A stretch of DNA of 58,529 nt, from NCBI RefSeq assembly GCF_016862275.1, contig NZ_BOMQ01000103.1, positions 1-58,529 of the forward strand, given 5' to 3'. Both the position numbers and the translations under genes were made by a program. This DNA comes from Actinoplanes nipponensis. GTDB lineage: Bacteria > Actinomycetota > Actinomycetes > Mycobacteriales > Micromonosporaceae. Positions 42,371 to 50,892 of this stretch are shown piece after piece; positions within the stretch are counted from its first letter, which is position 1; each line of letters begins with the position of its first letter. A model generated the notes under the pieces. It was not told the origin of the DNA and did no database searches. It saw only the letters and a program-made list of their open reading frames with translations.

Positions 42371-42774
42371 ATTCACACCTCCGGCCGCCCACCTGGCATT
42401 CGCTTTGTGCGCGGCTGCCGTGGACCATTTGTAACACCGGGGAAACGTGTGGTCCCCATCACAGACCGGGCTGATTCGGTGTGTCTCTGCCCGCTTCGGT
42501 ACGGTCGCCACCCGGCCATATCATCCCATTGACCGGCGAAAGCGGACGAAGGTCATGCCCGAATGATCGAAAATCCTGCCCGAGCTCTGCCCGAGGGTGT
42601 GAACTCGGTACACCGGGGCGGCCCCGATCGGGCGTTCGGCCGCCGCCCGGGCCGCGCGGGGATCGTCAACCGGACCCGGGCGGGGCCGCTCGTGTGGGAA
42701 CGGCCACGCTCGTGCCCGAAAACGGTCACGCTGAACGCCTCAGCTCCGTACCCGCCGAACCGACAGACTTGGTC
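42371..42774. other. Gap between deoR and the first GGDEF-EAL gene
   Basis: About 400 bases of divergent promoter region. An open frame runs through it into the GGDEF-EAL gene, but its residues are low-complexity Arg/Pro/Gly/Ser and do not resemble a protein domain. TTGACC near 42529 could be a -35 box for the rightward gene. No hairpin, riboswitch or small gene was recognised. Confidence 0.4.
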
Positions 42775-45030
42775 ATGGGCATGCTTGCAACCCAGCAGCT
42801 GACGGAGTTCCTCTCCGTGGTCGCTGACCGGCCGGACGGGCCGGGCGCGCAGTACGCGGCGGTCGAATGCGCGGCGCGCGCCCTCGACGCCGACGTCGCC
42901 GTGCTCGTCATCGCCGGTCACGTGGTCGCCGCCGCCGGCGTGCCCGCGGCCCACGTACGCCCGGAAGTGCTCACCGAGCTGGCCGCCGGACGCCACCGCA
43001 CGCTGCACCTGGACGGCGCCACGTACGAGGTCACCGCCGCGGCCCTGGGCGGCGAGGCGCCCGGCGCGCTGATCGTCGGCCGCGCCGGCCGCGACTTCAC
43101 CGACGAGGACGTCTGCCTGCTCCGGGGCATGGCCCTGGTGCTCGAGCTCAGCCTGCAGGCCCTGCACGTCATCGAGTCGGAACGCCGGCAGGCGCGGGAG
43201 AACGGCCGGCTGGCCGACTCGCTGCAGGAGCGCCAGCGACTCTTCGAACACCTCACCCGGATCCAGCGGCTGATCGCCCGCCGCGCCCCGCTCCAGCAGA
43301 TCCTCGACGCCATCACCGCCGGCGCCGCCGAACTGCTCGAGGTGGAGATGGCCTCGCTGAACCTGCTGGAGAAGGACGACCCGACGGTCGGCTCGATGGT
43401 GTCCAGCGTCGGCTTCGCCCCGACCGTGCTGCCCAAGATGAAACGCATCCCGCTGCACTCGGCCGGCGTCGCCGGCCTGGCCGTGCTCGGCGACGAACTG
43501 ATCATGGTCGAGGACTACGCGAACTCGCCGATCGCCATCCCCGAGGTGGTGCGCTCCAGCATGAAGGCTGTGATGGCCATCCCCGTGCACGAGAACGGCG
43601 CTGTCGTCGGCTGCCTCACCGTCGGCTCGTACGCCGGTCCGCGGGACTGGGACAAGCCGGCCCAGGAGATCCTGCGCGCGTTCGCCGAACACGTCAGCCT
43701 GGCCCTGACCGACGCCCGCACCCTGGAGGCGATGAACGAGGCGTTCCACGACTCCCTGACCGGGCTGGCCAGCCGCGCGCTGTTCCAGGCCCGGATGGAC
43801 CGCGCCTTCGCCACGGCCGAGCAGGAGAGCGCCAGCGTGTCCATGCTCTTCGTCGACCTGGACCGCTTCAAGGTCGTCAACGACTCCCTCGGGCACACCG
43901 CCGGCGACCAGCTGCTCGTCGCGGTGGCCGAACGGATCAAACTGTGCCTGCGCTCGGCGGACATGGCGGCGCGGCTCGGCGGCGACGAGTTCGCGGTGCT
44001 GCTGCCGCTGGTGCACGGGCTCGAGGAGGCCGTACCGGTGGCCCGCCGCATCCTGGAGGCCATGCGGGAGCCGTTCGACCTCAACGGCAAGGAAACCTTC
44101 ATCAGCTGCAGCATCGGGGTGGCGCACAGCCTCGCCCACGGCCACGACGGCCAGGAGCTGATGGTCTCCGCCGACCTGGCCATGTACCAGGCCAAGAAGC
44201 AGGGCAAGGACCGCTACGAGATCTTCGAGCCGGCCATGCAGGCGGTGTTCCAGGCCGGCCTGCGGATGGAGGCCGACCTGCGCCGGGCGGTCGTCCGGCA
44301 CGAGTTCGAGCTGCGCTACCAGCCGATCGTGCACCTCCGGACCGGCGAGATCACCGGCCTGGAGGCGCTGGTCCGCTGGCAGCACCCGGAACGCGGCATC
44401 ATCCCGCCCCTGGACTTCATCCCGCTGGCCGAGGAAACCGGGATGATCGTCCCGATCGGCGAATGGGTGCTGCGCGAGGCGTGCCGGCAGGCGGCCCGCT
44501 GGAACGAGCAACGGGAGGACGGCCGCCCGCTGAGCGTGAGCGTCAACCTGTCGGCGGTGCAGCTCGACCAGGCCGACCTGCCCGAGGTGGTGGCGTCGGC
44601 GCTGAGCAACAGCGGGCTGCCGGCCACCAGCCTGGTGATCGAGCTGACCGAGTCCCTGCTGGTGGACCACAGGCCGTCGACCCTGCACCAGCTGGAAAAG
44701 ATCAAGAGCCTGGGGGTACGCCTGGCGATCGACGACTTCGGCACGGGGTACTCCAGCCTGGCGTACCTGCGCCGCTTCCCCATCGACATCATCAAGATCG
44801 ACAAGTCGTTCGTGGACGATGTCGGCGACGTACCGGCCGCGGCGGCGCTGACGCTGGGGATCATCCAGCTCGGCCAGGCCCTGCACCTGTCGACGATCGC
44901 GGAGGGGATCGAGGATGCCGGGCAGCTCAGCGAGCTGACGGACGGGAATTGTGAGCTGGGGCAGGGGTATTACTTCGCGGAGCCGCTCAATGACGTGGAT
45001 ATGGGGGAATTGTTGTTTCCCTCGTCTTGA
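42775..45030 (+). CDS. GAF-GGDEF-EAL cyclic-di-GMP signalling protein
   Basis: About 751 residues, soluble. A weak N-terminal GAF-like region (about 1-110), a coiled linker (ESERRQARENGRLADSLQERQR), a clear GAF domain (about 155-315), then GGDEF with intact RLGGDEFAVLL and EAL with intact LEALVRW, ELTESLL and DDFGTGYSS. Both the diguanylate cyclase and c-di-GMP phosphodiesterase sites look competent, so the GAF domains may choose the output. The start is uncertain: ATG 42775 or ATG 42781 begins the conserved part, while GTG 42694 and GTG 42712 are further upstream. No ribosome binding site is clear. Confidence 0.9.
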   Translation: MGMLATQQLTEFLSVVADRPDGPGAQYAAVECAARALDADVAVLVIAGHVVAAAGVPAAHVRPEVLTELAAGRHRTLHLDGATYEVTAAALGGEAPGALIVGRAGRDFTDEDVCLLRGMALVLELSLQALHVIESERRQARENGRLADSLQERQRLFEHLTRIQRLIARRAPLQQILDAITAGAAELLEVEMASLNLLEKDDPTVGSMVSSVGFAPTVLPKMKRIPLHSAGVAGLAVLGDELIMVEDYANSPIAIPEVVRSSMKAVMAIPVHENGAVVGCLTVGSYAGPRDWDKPAQEILRAFAEHVSLALTDARTLEAMNEAFHDSLTGLASRALFQARMDRAFATAEQESASVSMLFVDLDRFKVVNDSLGHTAGDQLLVAVAERIKLCLRSADMAARLGGDEFAVLLPLVHGLEEAVPVARRILEAMREPFDLNGKETFISCSIGVAHSLAHGHDGQELMVSADLAMYQAKKQGKDRYEIFEPAMQAVFQAGLRMEADLRRAVVRHEFELRYQPIVHLRTGEITGLEALVRWQHPERGIIPPLDFIPLAEETGMIVPIGEWVLREACRQAARWNEQREDGRPLSVSVNLSAVQLDQADLPEVVASALSNSGLPATSLVIELTESLLVDHRPSTLHQLEKIKSLGVRLAIDDFGTGYSSLAYLRRFPIDIIKIDKSFVDDVGDVPAAAALTLGIIQLGQALHLSTIAEGIEDAGQLSELTDGNCELGQGYYFAEPLNDVDMGELLFPSS

Positions 45031-45094
45031 GGGCTTTGTCTGGGTCTGTCGTCGTTCCGCGCTCAGTTGTCCTTCTGACATTGCTGGGCTGAAC

Positions 45095-45114
45095 GGCGCA
45101 CTCAGGAGTGCGCT
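45095..45114 (+). terminator. Candidate terminator after GGDEF-EAL gene
   Basis: GCGCACT and AGTGCGC pair perfectly around CAGG, extended by a G-T pair, 65 bases after the stop. The stem is short and no U tract follows, so it is only a candidate. Confidence 0.4.
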
Positions 45115-45120
45115 CGGGCG

Positions 45121-45180
45121 GGCGGGTAGCGGGCGGGTCCCGGCGGGTCGCGGCGGGTCGCGGCGGGTCGCGGCGGGTCA
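45121..45180 (+). repeat. 10-bp tandem repeat
   Basis: Four near-identical head-to-tail units of CGGCGGGTCG at 45141-45180 (the last ends in A), preceded by two degenerate units (GGCGGGTAGC, GGGCGGGTCC). It marks the left edge of the repeat-rich tract and is the kind of array prone to slippage. Confidence 0.9.
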
Positions 45181-45338
45181 GCTTTCGCTCGGCCGGGCGG
45201 ATGGCGTGCCCCTTTCCTCGGTCCAGCCTTCGCGATCGTGCCGGGCTTTCGGGGAGCGCAGCCTTCCAATCCCGCTCAGGCCCTTCGCCGCGCTCGCCCC
45301 GCGGGGTCGCAACATCTCAAGATCTTTGTTCTTGCTGA

Positions 45339-45384
45339 TTCTTGAGGCGCTGGTGCCACGTGCGCCGCCTGCTTGCCACAAGAT
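45339..45384 (+). repeat. 46-bp repeat element, copy 1 (most diverged)
   Basis: Starts TTCTTGAGGCGC and ends CCACAAGAT, with exactly 40 bases between the start of the left hexamer and the start of CAAGAT, as in the other four copies. It is followed by CCGTGCGCGAGAGCG, a degraded form of the CCGCACAAGAAAGCG seen elsewhere, and a GAGCGCGG triplication. Confidence 0.7.
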
Positions 45385-45482
45385 CCGTGCGCGAGAGCGC
45401 GGGAGCGCGGGAGCGCGGGGCGCATGGCGACCCCACATGGGTGCCTGCATTCTCGGCGCCCTCAAGTCCACTTCCTTGCCGG

Positions 45483-45528
45483 ATCTTGGGACGCCAGCAG
45501 CCACGAAATTGTCGGCGCGACACAAGAT
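45483..45528 (+). repeat. 46-bp repeat element, copy 2
   Basis: ATCTTG at 45483 and CAAGAT at 45523 bound a 46-bp unit. It is followed by CCGCACAAGAAGGCGGC, giving CACAAGA twice in direct orientation 11 bp apart. Confidence 0.85.
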
Positions 45529-45817
45529 CCGCACAAGAAGGCGGCCAGCGCGCCGCGGGTGGGGCCGCTATCTCCATCGGCGCACGCAACGCGCATCCCG
45601 CCGATCGCACCCCAGTTACGCCCCGACTTCGCACTCGACTTTGCGCCCGCTTCCTGCTCGGCTTCACGCCCGCTTCCCGCCCGGCTTTGCGCCCGGCTTT
45701 GCGCCCGCTTCCCGCTCCGCTTCACGCCCCGCGTTCTGCTCGGCTTACCGATCATGCGGAGCATTCCGGCCACCGCCCGCGAGGCCGCCGCAGCCACAAA
45801 GTTCCTTTCCCCGCTGA

Positions 45818-45863
45818 ATCTTGGGGCGGCACGGCCCACGAACCCACGCTCCCGTCACAAGAT
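45818..45863 (+). repeat. 46-bp repeat element, copy 3
   Basis: ATCTTG at 45818 and CAAGAT at 45858, with CCCACGAACCCAC in the middle and CTGCACGAGGAATCGGCAG after it. The spacer leading to this copy is longer by about 118 bp than later ones because of reiterated GCCCGCTTCC-type units. Confidence 0.85.
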
Positions 45864-46034
45864 CTGCACGAGGAATCGGCAGGCGTCCAGCGAGTGACGT
45901 CGCGACCACCCATCGGCGCTCACACGACGACATCCCGCCGGTCGTGCTGACTTCGTGCCGGCTTCCCAACCCCTGCTTGGCCTTCTGCCGCCGCCCGCGA
46001 GCCCGCCGCACCCCCAAAGTGCTTTCCCCGCTGA

Positions 46035-46080
46035 ATCTTGAGGCGCCAGCACCCACGAACCCACCCCCGCGCCACAAGAT
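46035..46080 (+). repeat. 46-bp repeat element, copy 4 (closest to consensus)
   Basis: ATCTTG at 46035 and CAAGAT at 46075, middle CCCACGAACCCACC, followed by CCGCACAAGAAAGCGGCAG. Preceded by CTTTCCCCGCTGA, shared with copy 3. It begins 217 bp after copy 3. Confidence 0.9.
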
Positions 46081-46250
46081 CCGCACAAGAAAGCGGCAGA
46101 CGCACAGCACGTAGCGTTGCGACCACTCATCGGCAACAACAAAGACGGCATCCCGCGGGTCACACCCGCCTTCGGGCCCGGCTTCCCATCCGGCTCGGCC
46201 TTCCCACCGCCGCCTGCGGCTGCCACACCCTCAGGTCTCTTTCTCGCTGG

Positions 46251-46296
46251 ATCTTGAAGCGCCACCGCCAACGAACCCACCCGCACGCCACAAGAT
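46251..46296 (+). repeat. 46-bp repeat element, copy 5
   Basis: ATCTTG at 46251 and CAAGAT at 46291, middle CCAACGAACCCACCC, followed by CCGCACGAGATAGCG. It begins 216 bp after copy 4; the intervening sequence (GCGACCAC.CATCGGC ... CATCCCG) also resembles the spacer between copies 3 and 4. Confidence 0.85.
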
Positions 46297-46600
46297 CCGC
46301 ACGAGATAGCGATGGCGCGGATGGGTGGTGGCCGCGCCGCGCGCTGCCCGCCTGCCGCAAGTGGGTTCCGATCACCACCGCCAGTGGACCTTTGCACTGC
46401 CGCCACTCAATCCTGGCCACTGCCGCCAGTTGACCCCCGACCCCTGCCACAGAGACCAGACACCAACCGCCAGTCCCACAAACGCCCACCCCCGCAGCCT
46501 GGCCAAACACCGTGACCGATAACTCCCAACCCCACGCCGATGCGGAGTTGAAACCGTCACGGGACAACGCAAAATCTTGCCGGTTGTTAGCGTCCCTCGA

Positions 46601-47446
46601 GTGAACGACCACCCCCCGCGACCCCCCGCCGATCCCACAGCAGCCCCGCACTCCAACACCGACCCGCTCGCCCCCGCCGTGCCCCAGCCCGCCACGGATT
46701 GGCCGGCCGAGCCGGGCCCCGCCTGGAGCCCCCAGGCCCCCGCATTCGCCGCCGCACCGCATCAACACCCCGGCTACTCCCCGGACGCGCCTTGGAGCAC
46801 CCAGCCTTACGGCGCCCACCCCTACTCCCCGGCCCCGGGTGGATATCCGCCCCCCGGCACCGGCGGCACCAGCGGTTTCGCCATCGCGTCGCTCATCTTC
46901 GGCATCTTCGGTGGCGTGTTGCTCAGCGTCATCTTCGGCATCGTCGCGCTGGTGCAGATCCGCAAGCGCGGGCAGACCGGCCGCGGCCTGGCGATCGCCG
47001 GTCTCACCCTGTCCGGCTGCTGGGTCCTGGCGATCCTGGTCGGCGTGACGGCCGGGGTCCTCAGCGACCGGAACGAGTCGGCGCGCGGGTTGACCGGCGG
47101 CGGCACGGTTTCGGTCACCGAGCTCGAGGCGGGCGACTGCGTCACCGATCTGCAGACCGCGCTCAGCGTCGAGGAGCTGCCGGTCACTTCCTGCGGGCTG
47201 CCGCACGAGGGCGAGGTGTACGCGACCTTCGACCTTCCCGCCGGGCCGTGGCCCGGCGACTCCGTGGTGCAGGAGCAGGCGGAGCAGCGCTGCGACGCGG
47301 AGTTCAAGACGTACGCGCCCGAGGCGCCCGCCACCGCCCAGGTGCTCTACCTGCACCCGTTGCGCCAGTCCTGGTCGCGCGACCGGGGTGTGACCTGCGT
47401 GGCAACTGACAAGCGCGGGACCACCACCGGTTCGGTGCGCAACTGA
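46601..47446 (+). CDS. DUF4190 and septum-formation-domain membrane protein
   Basis: About 281 residues. A long Pro-rich cytoplasmic head (1-90) leads into DUF4190: GFAIASLIFGIFGGVLLSVIFGIVALVQIRKRGQTGRGLAIAGLTLSGCWVLAILVGV, two membrane helices with a basic loop. The outer part is a septum-formation-like domain with conserved Cys pairs: VTELEAGDCVTDL, VTSCGLPHEGEVYATFDLP and RGVTCVATDK. Role unknown; related proteins are linked to actinobacterial septation only by domain name. GTG 46601 has no ribosome binding site and TTAGCG lies about 12 bases upstream, so translation may be leaderless. TTG 46577 is an alternative. Confidence 0.82.
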   Translation: MNDHPPRPPADPTAAPHSNTDPLAPAVPQPATDWPAEPGPAWSPQAPAFAAAPHQHPGYSPDAPWSTQPYGAHPYSPAPGGYPPPGTGGTSGFAIASLIFGIFGGVLLSVIFGIVALVQIRKRGQTGRGLAIAGLTLSGCWVLAILVGVTAGVLSDRNESARGLTGGGTVSVTELEAGDCVTDLQTALSVEELPVTSCGLPHEGEVYATFDLPAGPWPGDSVVQEQAEQRCDAEFKTYAPEAPATAQVLYLHPLRQSWSRDRGVTCVATDKRGTTTGSVRN

Positions 47447-47465
47447 CCCTTCCCCCTCGGCGCGG

Positions 47466-47825
47466 TCAGCCCGCCGTCTGGGCCAGCAGCAGGCCGGCGT
47501 AGGCGGCGCCGAGTCCGGCCAGCACGCTGCCGGCCGCGTACGCCGATCCCAGCGCCCGTTCCCCGTCGCGTACCAGCCGCAGGGTCTCGGGGCTGAGCGT
47601 CGAGTACCTGCTCAGCGCCCCGCACAGCCCGGCGCCCAGGACCGCGGCCAGCCAGGGCGCCACCGGCAGCCCGATGAGGTAGCCGAGCAGCAGCGAGCCC
47701 GCCACGTTGACCGTGAACGCGCCCCACGGGAACGTGGACGCGTGGCGGGCCCGGATCGCCCGGCCGGCGCGGTGGCGCAGTGGCGCGCCGATCGCCGCGC
47801 CCAGCGCCACCAGCAGCACCGTCAT
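47466..47825 (-). CDS. crcB: CrcB/FluC fluoride channel subunit
   Basis: 119 residues, four membrane helices. GAPLRHRAGR in helix 1, PWGAFTVNVAGSLLLGYLIG in helix 2 (polar Asn of the Fluc pore) and GLCGALSRYSTLSPETLRL in helix 3, where the usual Gly-Phe-x-Thr-Thr-Phe-Ser-Thr is altered to ALSRYSTLS. Fluc proteins export fluoride as dual-topology or heteromeric dimers. The gene overlaps the upstream crcB by ATGA, so a heterodimer is likely, as in other Gram-positive bacteria with paired genes. Confidence 0.88.
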   Translation of the reverse strand: MTVLLVALGAAIGAPLRHRAGRAIRARHASTFPWGAFTVNVAGSLLLGYLIGLPVAPWLAAVLGAGLCGALSRYSTLSPETLRLVRDGERALGSAYAAGSVLAGLGAAYAGLLLAQTAG

Positions 47826-48190
47826 CGGCGCAGCACCGCCTCCGTCGCCGCCGTGCCGGCCCAGACCGCGAGCAGCGCGCCGATCACGGTCAGGCCCAGG
47901 TAGGCCAGTCCGGTGCCCGGTGCGACGCGGAGCACGTCGACGCTCGCGGTGGAGAAGGTGGTGTAGCCGCCGAGCACTCCGATGCCCCAGAACGGGCGGA
48001 TCAGGCGCTGGTCCGGCCGCCGCCGGGTGATCAGCACGAGCAGCACCCCGATCAGCAGGCAGCCGGTGACGTTGACCAGCCAGGTGGACCACGGGAAGCC
48101 GCCCGGCCGGTGCGGCCAGGCGAGGCCGACGCCGTAGCGGGTCACCGCGCCCACGACCCCGCCCGCCGAGATCGCCGCCAGGACCGGCAT
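47822..48190 (-). CDS. crcB: CrcB/FluC fluoride channel subunit
   Basis: 122 residues, four membrane helices. GGVVGAVTRYGVGLAWP in helix 1, FPWSTWLVNVTGCLLIGVLLVL in helix 2 and GVLGGYTTFSTASVDVLR in helix 3, where the fluoride-coordinating GG-x-TTFST motif is intact. ATG 48190 (GAGG upstream) is chosen over GTG 48220. It keeps the canonical motif that its partner lacks, consistent with asymmetric roles in a heterodimer. No fluoride riboswitch was found upstream. Confidence 0.9.
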   Translation of the reverse strand: MPVLAAISAGGVVGAVTRYGVGLAWPHRPGGFPWSTWLVNVTGCLLIGVLLVLITRRRPDQRLIRPFWGIGVLGGYTTFSTASVDVLRVAPGTGLAYLGLTVIGALLAVWAGTAATEAVLRR

Positions 48191-48220
48191 GGGGGGCCTC
48201 GATTTCGCAGGGTGCGCCAC

Positions 48221-48518
48221 GGGATCACGCTAGCCGAGCCGTCCGGGAGGCCGGGGGCGGACGTGGCGGCGTCCACCCCCGGCCTCGTTCCGGGGGCCGC
48301 GGGGCGCCGCACGCGCCGCGCCACCGCGATCGAAGATCCACTGTAGGGGACGATCTTGAACCTCGGCGGGCCGGGAGACGACCGGCGGAGGAATGTGCCG
48401 GGTACCGGGCCAAAGGACTCTTTGTCGGTTTCCGGGCGCCCGGGGACGGGGCAATCGCTCACGATCTTCCCGCCGCTACCGATCAGGACGATAGACCGAC
48501 GGGTGAGGGAGCTGACGC
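48221..48518. other. Divergent gap between crcB and the membrane GGDEF-EAL gene
   Basis: No gene seen. CAAAG-GACT-CTTTG (48411-48424) is a small hairpin or palindrome. GATCTTG-type words recur at about 48353 and 48472, echoing the 46-bp repeat ends but without the fixed spacing. The region must hold both promoters; no clear -10/-35 pair stands out. Confidence 0.4.
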
Positions 48519-50828
48519 ATGGGCACGGCTGAGGTGGCGTCCACGCACCGGGACCGGCTGGTGCCGGCCTCGGGCCTGATCGCCGCTCTCGCCGTGCTCA
48601 TGGTGAGCGTCGACTACGTGCACCCGTTCGGGCCCAAGCTGCTGCTCTGGCTGCCGTCGACCGCCGGCGCCATCGTGACCTTCCTGGCCTTCTGGCGCAC
48701 CGCCCGTACGCCCGCGCTGTCCGCACCCACCCGGCGCTTCTGGCGGCACCTGTCCGTCGCGCTGGGCTTCGTCGGCATCGGGATCACCGCCCAGATCTTC
48801 GACGTGCTGACCACCGACGACCCCACCGGCCAGCACAACGGGCCGGTCATGCTGGCCTTCTGCGGCGCCGGCGTCTGCACCGTGATGTACGCGCTGTTCC
48901 GGCTCCCGCTGGGCCGCCAGTCCCCCGGCGAACTGTTGAGGGTGTTCCTGGACGGCAGCACGCTCATGATCGCGGCGGCGGTGTTCATCTGGCACTACGC
49001 GACCCGCCACGCGCTCGACGGCGGCGACCGCACCGCCGTCTTCACCTCCCTGTTCGTCACCGTGATCGCCCTGCTGGCGGTGTTCGCGGTGGCGAAGTTC
49101 GTGCTCTCCAGCCACCTGTACGTCAGCAACGAGGCGTTACGGCTGATCGCCGCCGCCATGCTGATCGGCGCGGTCGGGCCGATGTTCCGGGCGCCGTTCG
49201 CGGCGGCCGACCCGCAGCTGTTCCCCGACATGGTCGGCACGCCGATCGTGTACTTCTGCGCCACCCTGGCCGCCATGCGGCAGCGCGGCGCCGCCCTGCG
49301 GGCGCGTCGCGGCGAGGTCAGCCCGCCGCGGCGGTCCTTCAGCCTGTTGCCGTACCTGGCGGTGGCGGCCGTCGACGGCCTGCTGATCGCCGTCACGCTG
49401 CGCGGCGAGGCCGACGAGCAGGCCGTGGTCGCCGCGGCGGTGCTGACCACCGCGCTGGTGGTGGTGCGCCAGCTCATCGCCTTCCGGGACAACAACCGGC
49501 TGCTGAGCCGGCTGGACCACGGCGCCACCCACGACGCGCTCACCCAGCTGCCCAACCGGGTGCTGTTCCACACCCGGCTGCAGCGGGCGCTGACCGGCGC
49601 CACCGCCCGGCCGGTCGCGGTGGCGCTGATCGACCTGGACGACTTCAAGGAGGTCAACGACACCCTCGGGCACGAGGTCGGCGACCAGCTGCTGATCGGC
49701 GTGGCCCAGCGGCTGGAGGGCTGCGTCCGGGCCGGCGACACCGTGGCCCGCCTGGGCGGCGACGAGTTCGTGGTGGTCCTCGACGACGCCGATCCCGGGG
49801 CCGCCGGCCTGGCCGCCGAGCGGATGATGAACGCGCTGCGCCAGCCCGTCTACGCCGACGGCCACGAGCTGCCGATCCGGGCCAGCATCGGCATCGCCGA
49901 CGGCCACACCGGCGACGAGCCCTCGGTGCTGCTGCGGCACGCCGACATCGCCATGTACGCGGCCAAGAAGCTGGCCGGCACGGCGTACCTGCACTACGAG
50001 CCGGCCATGGCGGCCCACGGCAGCGAGCACGCCCACCTCGGCGCCGAGCTGCGCGAGGCGATCACCGGCGACCAGCTCTTCCTGCTCTACCAGCCGATCG
50101 TCGCGCTCGCCGACGGCCGGATCCTCGGCGCCGAGGCGCTGGTCCGCTGGGCCCACCCGGACCGCGGCGCGCTGGCCCCGGACTCGTTCATCCCGGTGGC
50201 CGAACGCACCGGCCTGATCGTGCCGCTCGGCCGCTGGGTCATGCGCACGGCGTTCGCCCAGCTGGCCGCCTGGATCGCCGAGTGCGGCGACGCGGCGCCG
50301 GGCGTGCTGAACGTCAACGTGTCGGCCCGCGACCTGCGCGAGCCCGGCTTCGCCGACCAGGTGGCGGCGCTGCTGCGCGAGCACGGCCTGGACGCCGGCC
50401 GCATCGTCCTGGAGATCACCGAGACCATGGCGCTGGAGGGCGGCCAGTCGATCACCAACCTGCACCGGCTGCGGGCCCTCGGCGTGAAGGTCTCCCTCGA
50501 CGACTTCGGCACCGGCCACTCCACCCTGACGCTGCTGCACGACTGCCCGATCGACGAGATCAAGCTGGACCGCTCGTTCACCCAGGCGCAGGCCGGCGGG
50601 CGCCCGCCGATCGCGGCCGCGGTCATCCAGCTGGCCCGGGCGCTGGAACTGCACGCCGTGGCCGAGGGGGTGGAGACCGCCGAACAGGCGGAGCAGCTGC
50701 TGTCCCTGGGCTACACCGCGGCGCAGGGATACTACTTCGCCCGGCCGATGGCGCCGGACCGCCTGGGCGAGCTGCTGCGCGGACCCGCGTCGCTGATGCC
50801 GGCCCCCCAATGGCAGATGACGGCCTGA
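48519..50828 (+). CDS. Membrane GGDEF-EAL cyclic-di-GMP signalling protein
   Basis: 769 residues. The N-terminal half (about 15-320) has eight or nine hydrophobic helices, an uncharacterised sensor found in actinobacterial GGDEF-EAL proteins. Then comes GGDEF with intact RLGGDEFVVVL and an EAL domain with ALVRWAHPD (the motif reads EALVRW), ITETMAL and DDFGTGHSTL. Both catalytic sites appear intact. ATG 48519 has GAGGGAG upstream. It is the second dual-domain c-di-GMP protein within 6 kb. The EAL ends about 65 bases before the CsbD gene. Confidence 0.92.
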   Translation: MGTAEVASTHRDRLVPASGLIAALAVLMVSVDYVHPFGPKLLLWLPSTAGAIVTFLAFWRTARTPALSAPTRRFWRHLSVALGFVGIGITAQIFDVLTTDDPTGQHNGPVMLAFCGAGVCTVMYALFRLPLGRQSPGELLRVFLDGSTLMIAAAVFIWHYATRHALDGGDRTAVFTSLFVTVIALLAVFAVAKFVLSSHLYVSNEALRLIAAAMLIGAVGPMFRAPFAAADPQLFPDMVGTPIVYFCATLAAMRQRGAALRARRGEVSPPRRSFSLLPYLAVAAVDGLLIAVTLRGEADEQAVVAAAVLTTALVVVRQLIAFRDNNRLLSRLDHGATHDALTQLPNRVLFHTRLQRALTGATARPVAVALIDLDDFKEVNDTLGHEVGDQLLIGVAQRLEGCVRAGDTVARLGGDEFVVVLDDADPGAAGLAAERMMNALRQPVYADGHELPIRASIGIADGHTGDEPSVLLRHADIAMYAAKKLAGTAYLHYEPAMAAHGSEHAHLGAELREAITGDQLFLLYQPIVALADGRILGAEALVRWAHPDRGALAPDSFIPVAERTGLIVPLGRWVMRTAFAQLAAWIAECGDAAPGVLNVNVSARDLREPGFADQVAALLREHGLDAGRIVLEITETMALEGGQSITNLHRLRALGVKVSLDDFGTGHSTLTLLHDCPIDEIKLDRSFTQAQAGGRPPIAAAVIQLARALELHAVAEGVETAEQAEQLLSLGYTAAQGYYFARPMAPDRLGELLRGPASLMPAPQWQMTA

Positions 50829-50892
50829 TCGAGGATTGCGCGTCGCGGACCCGGGTATCCCTGGTGCGTAGGCCACACACCTGGAGGTCACC

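Larger units (their letters stand above)
45115..46600. other. Gene-free, repeat-dominated tract
   Basis: Nearly 1.5 kb without a supportable gene between the GGDEF-EAL gene and the septum-formation-domain gene. It holds the 10-bp tandem array, five 46-bp elements, pyrimidine-rich reiterations (45640-45735, CGCCCGCTTCC/CGGCTTTG units) and, at 46375-46435, degenerate ACTGCCGCCAGT units. Open frames exist on both strands, but the 217/216-bp period shifts frame at each repeat and no predicted protein resembles a family, so I treat it as noncoding. Bases look less G+C-rich and more CA-rich than surrounding genes. Confidence 0.7.

Noticed and set aside
45339..46296. Possible CRISPR array
   Set aside because: Units are not identical, spacers are 98 to 289 bp and related to each other, and there are no cas genes.
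45178..46406. Several open frames of 100-200 residues on both strands across the repeat tract, some with internal repeated peptides such as CGSCG...VGS
   Set aside because: The internal peptide repeats are only the translated 217-bp DNA repeat, whose period changes frame; composition is low-complexity, no frame has a ribosome binding site, and frames overlap each other on both strands.
48405..48430. DevR/DosR-type hypoxia box around CAAAGGACTCTTTG
   Set aside because: The symmetry is short and the GGGAC half-sites of the known consensus are absent.
48190..48480. Fluoride (crcB) riboswitch upstream of the crcB pair
   Set aside because: The conserved aptamer elements could not be found in order on the minus strand.
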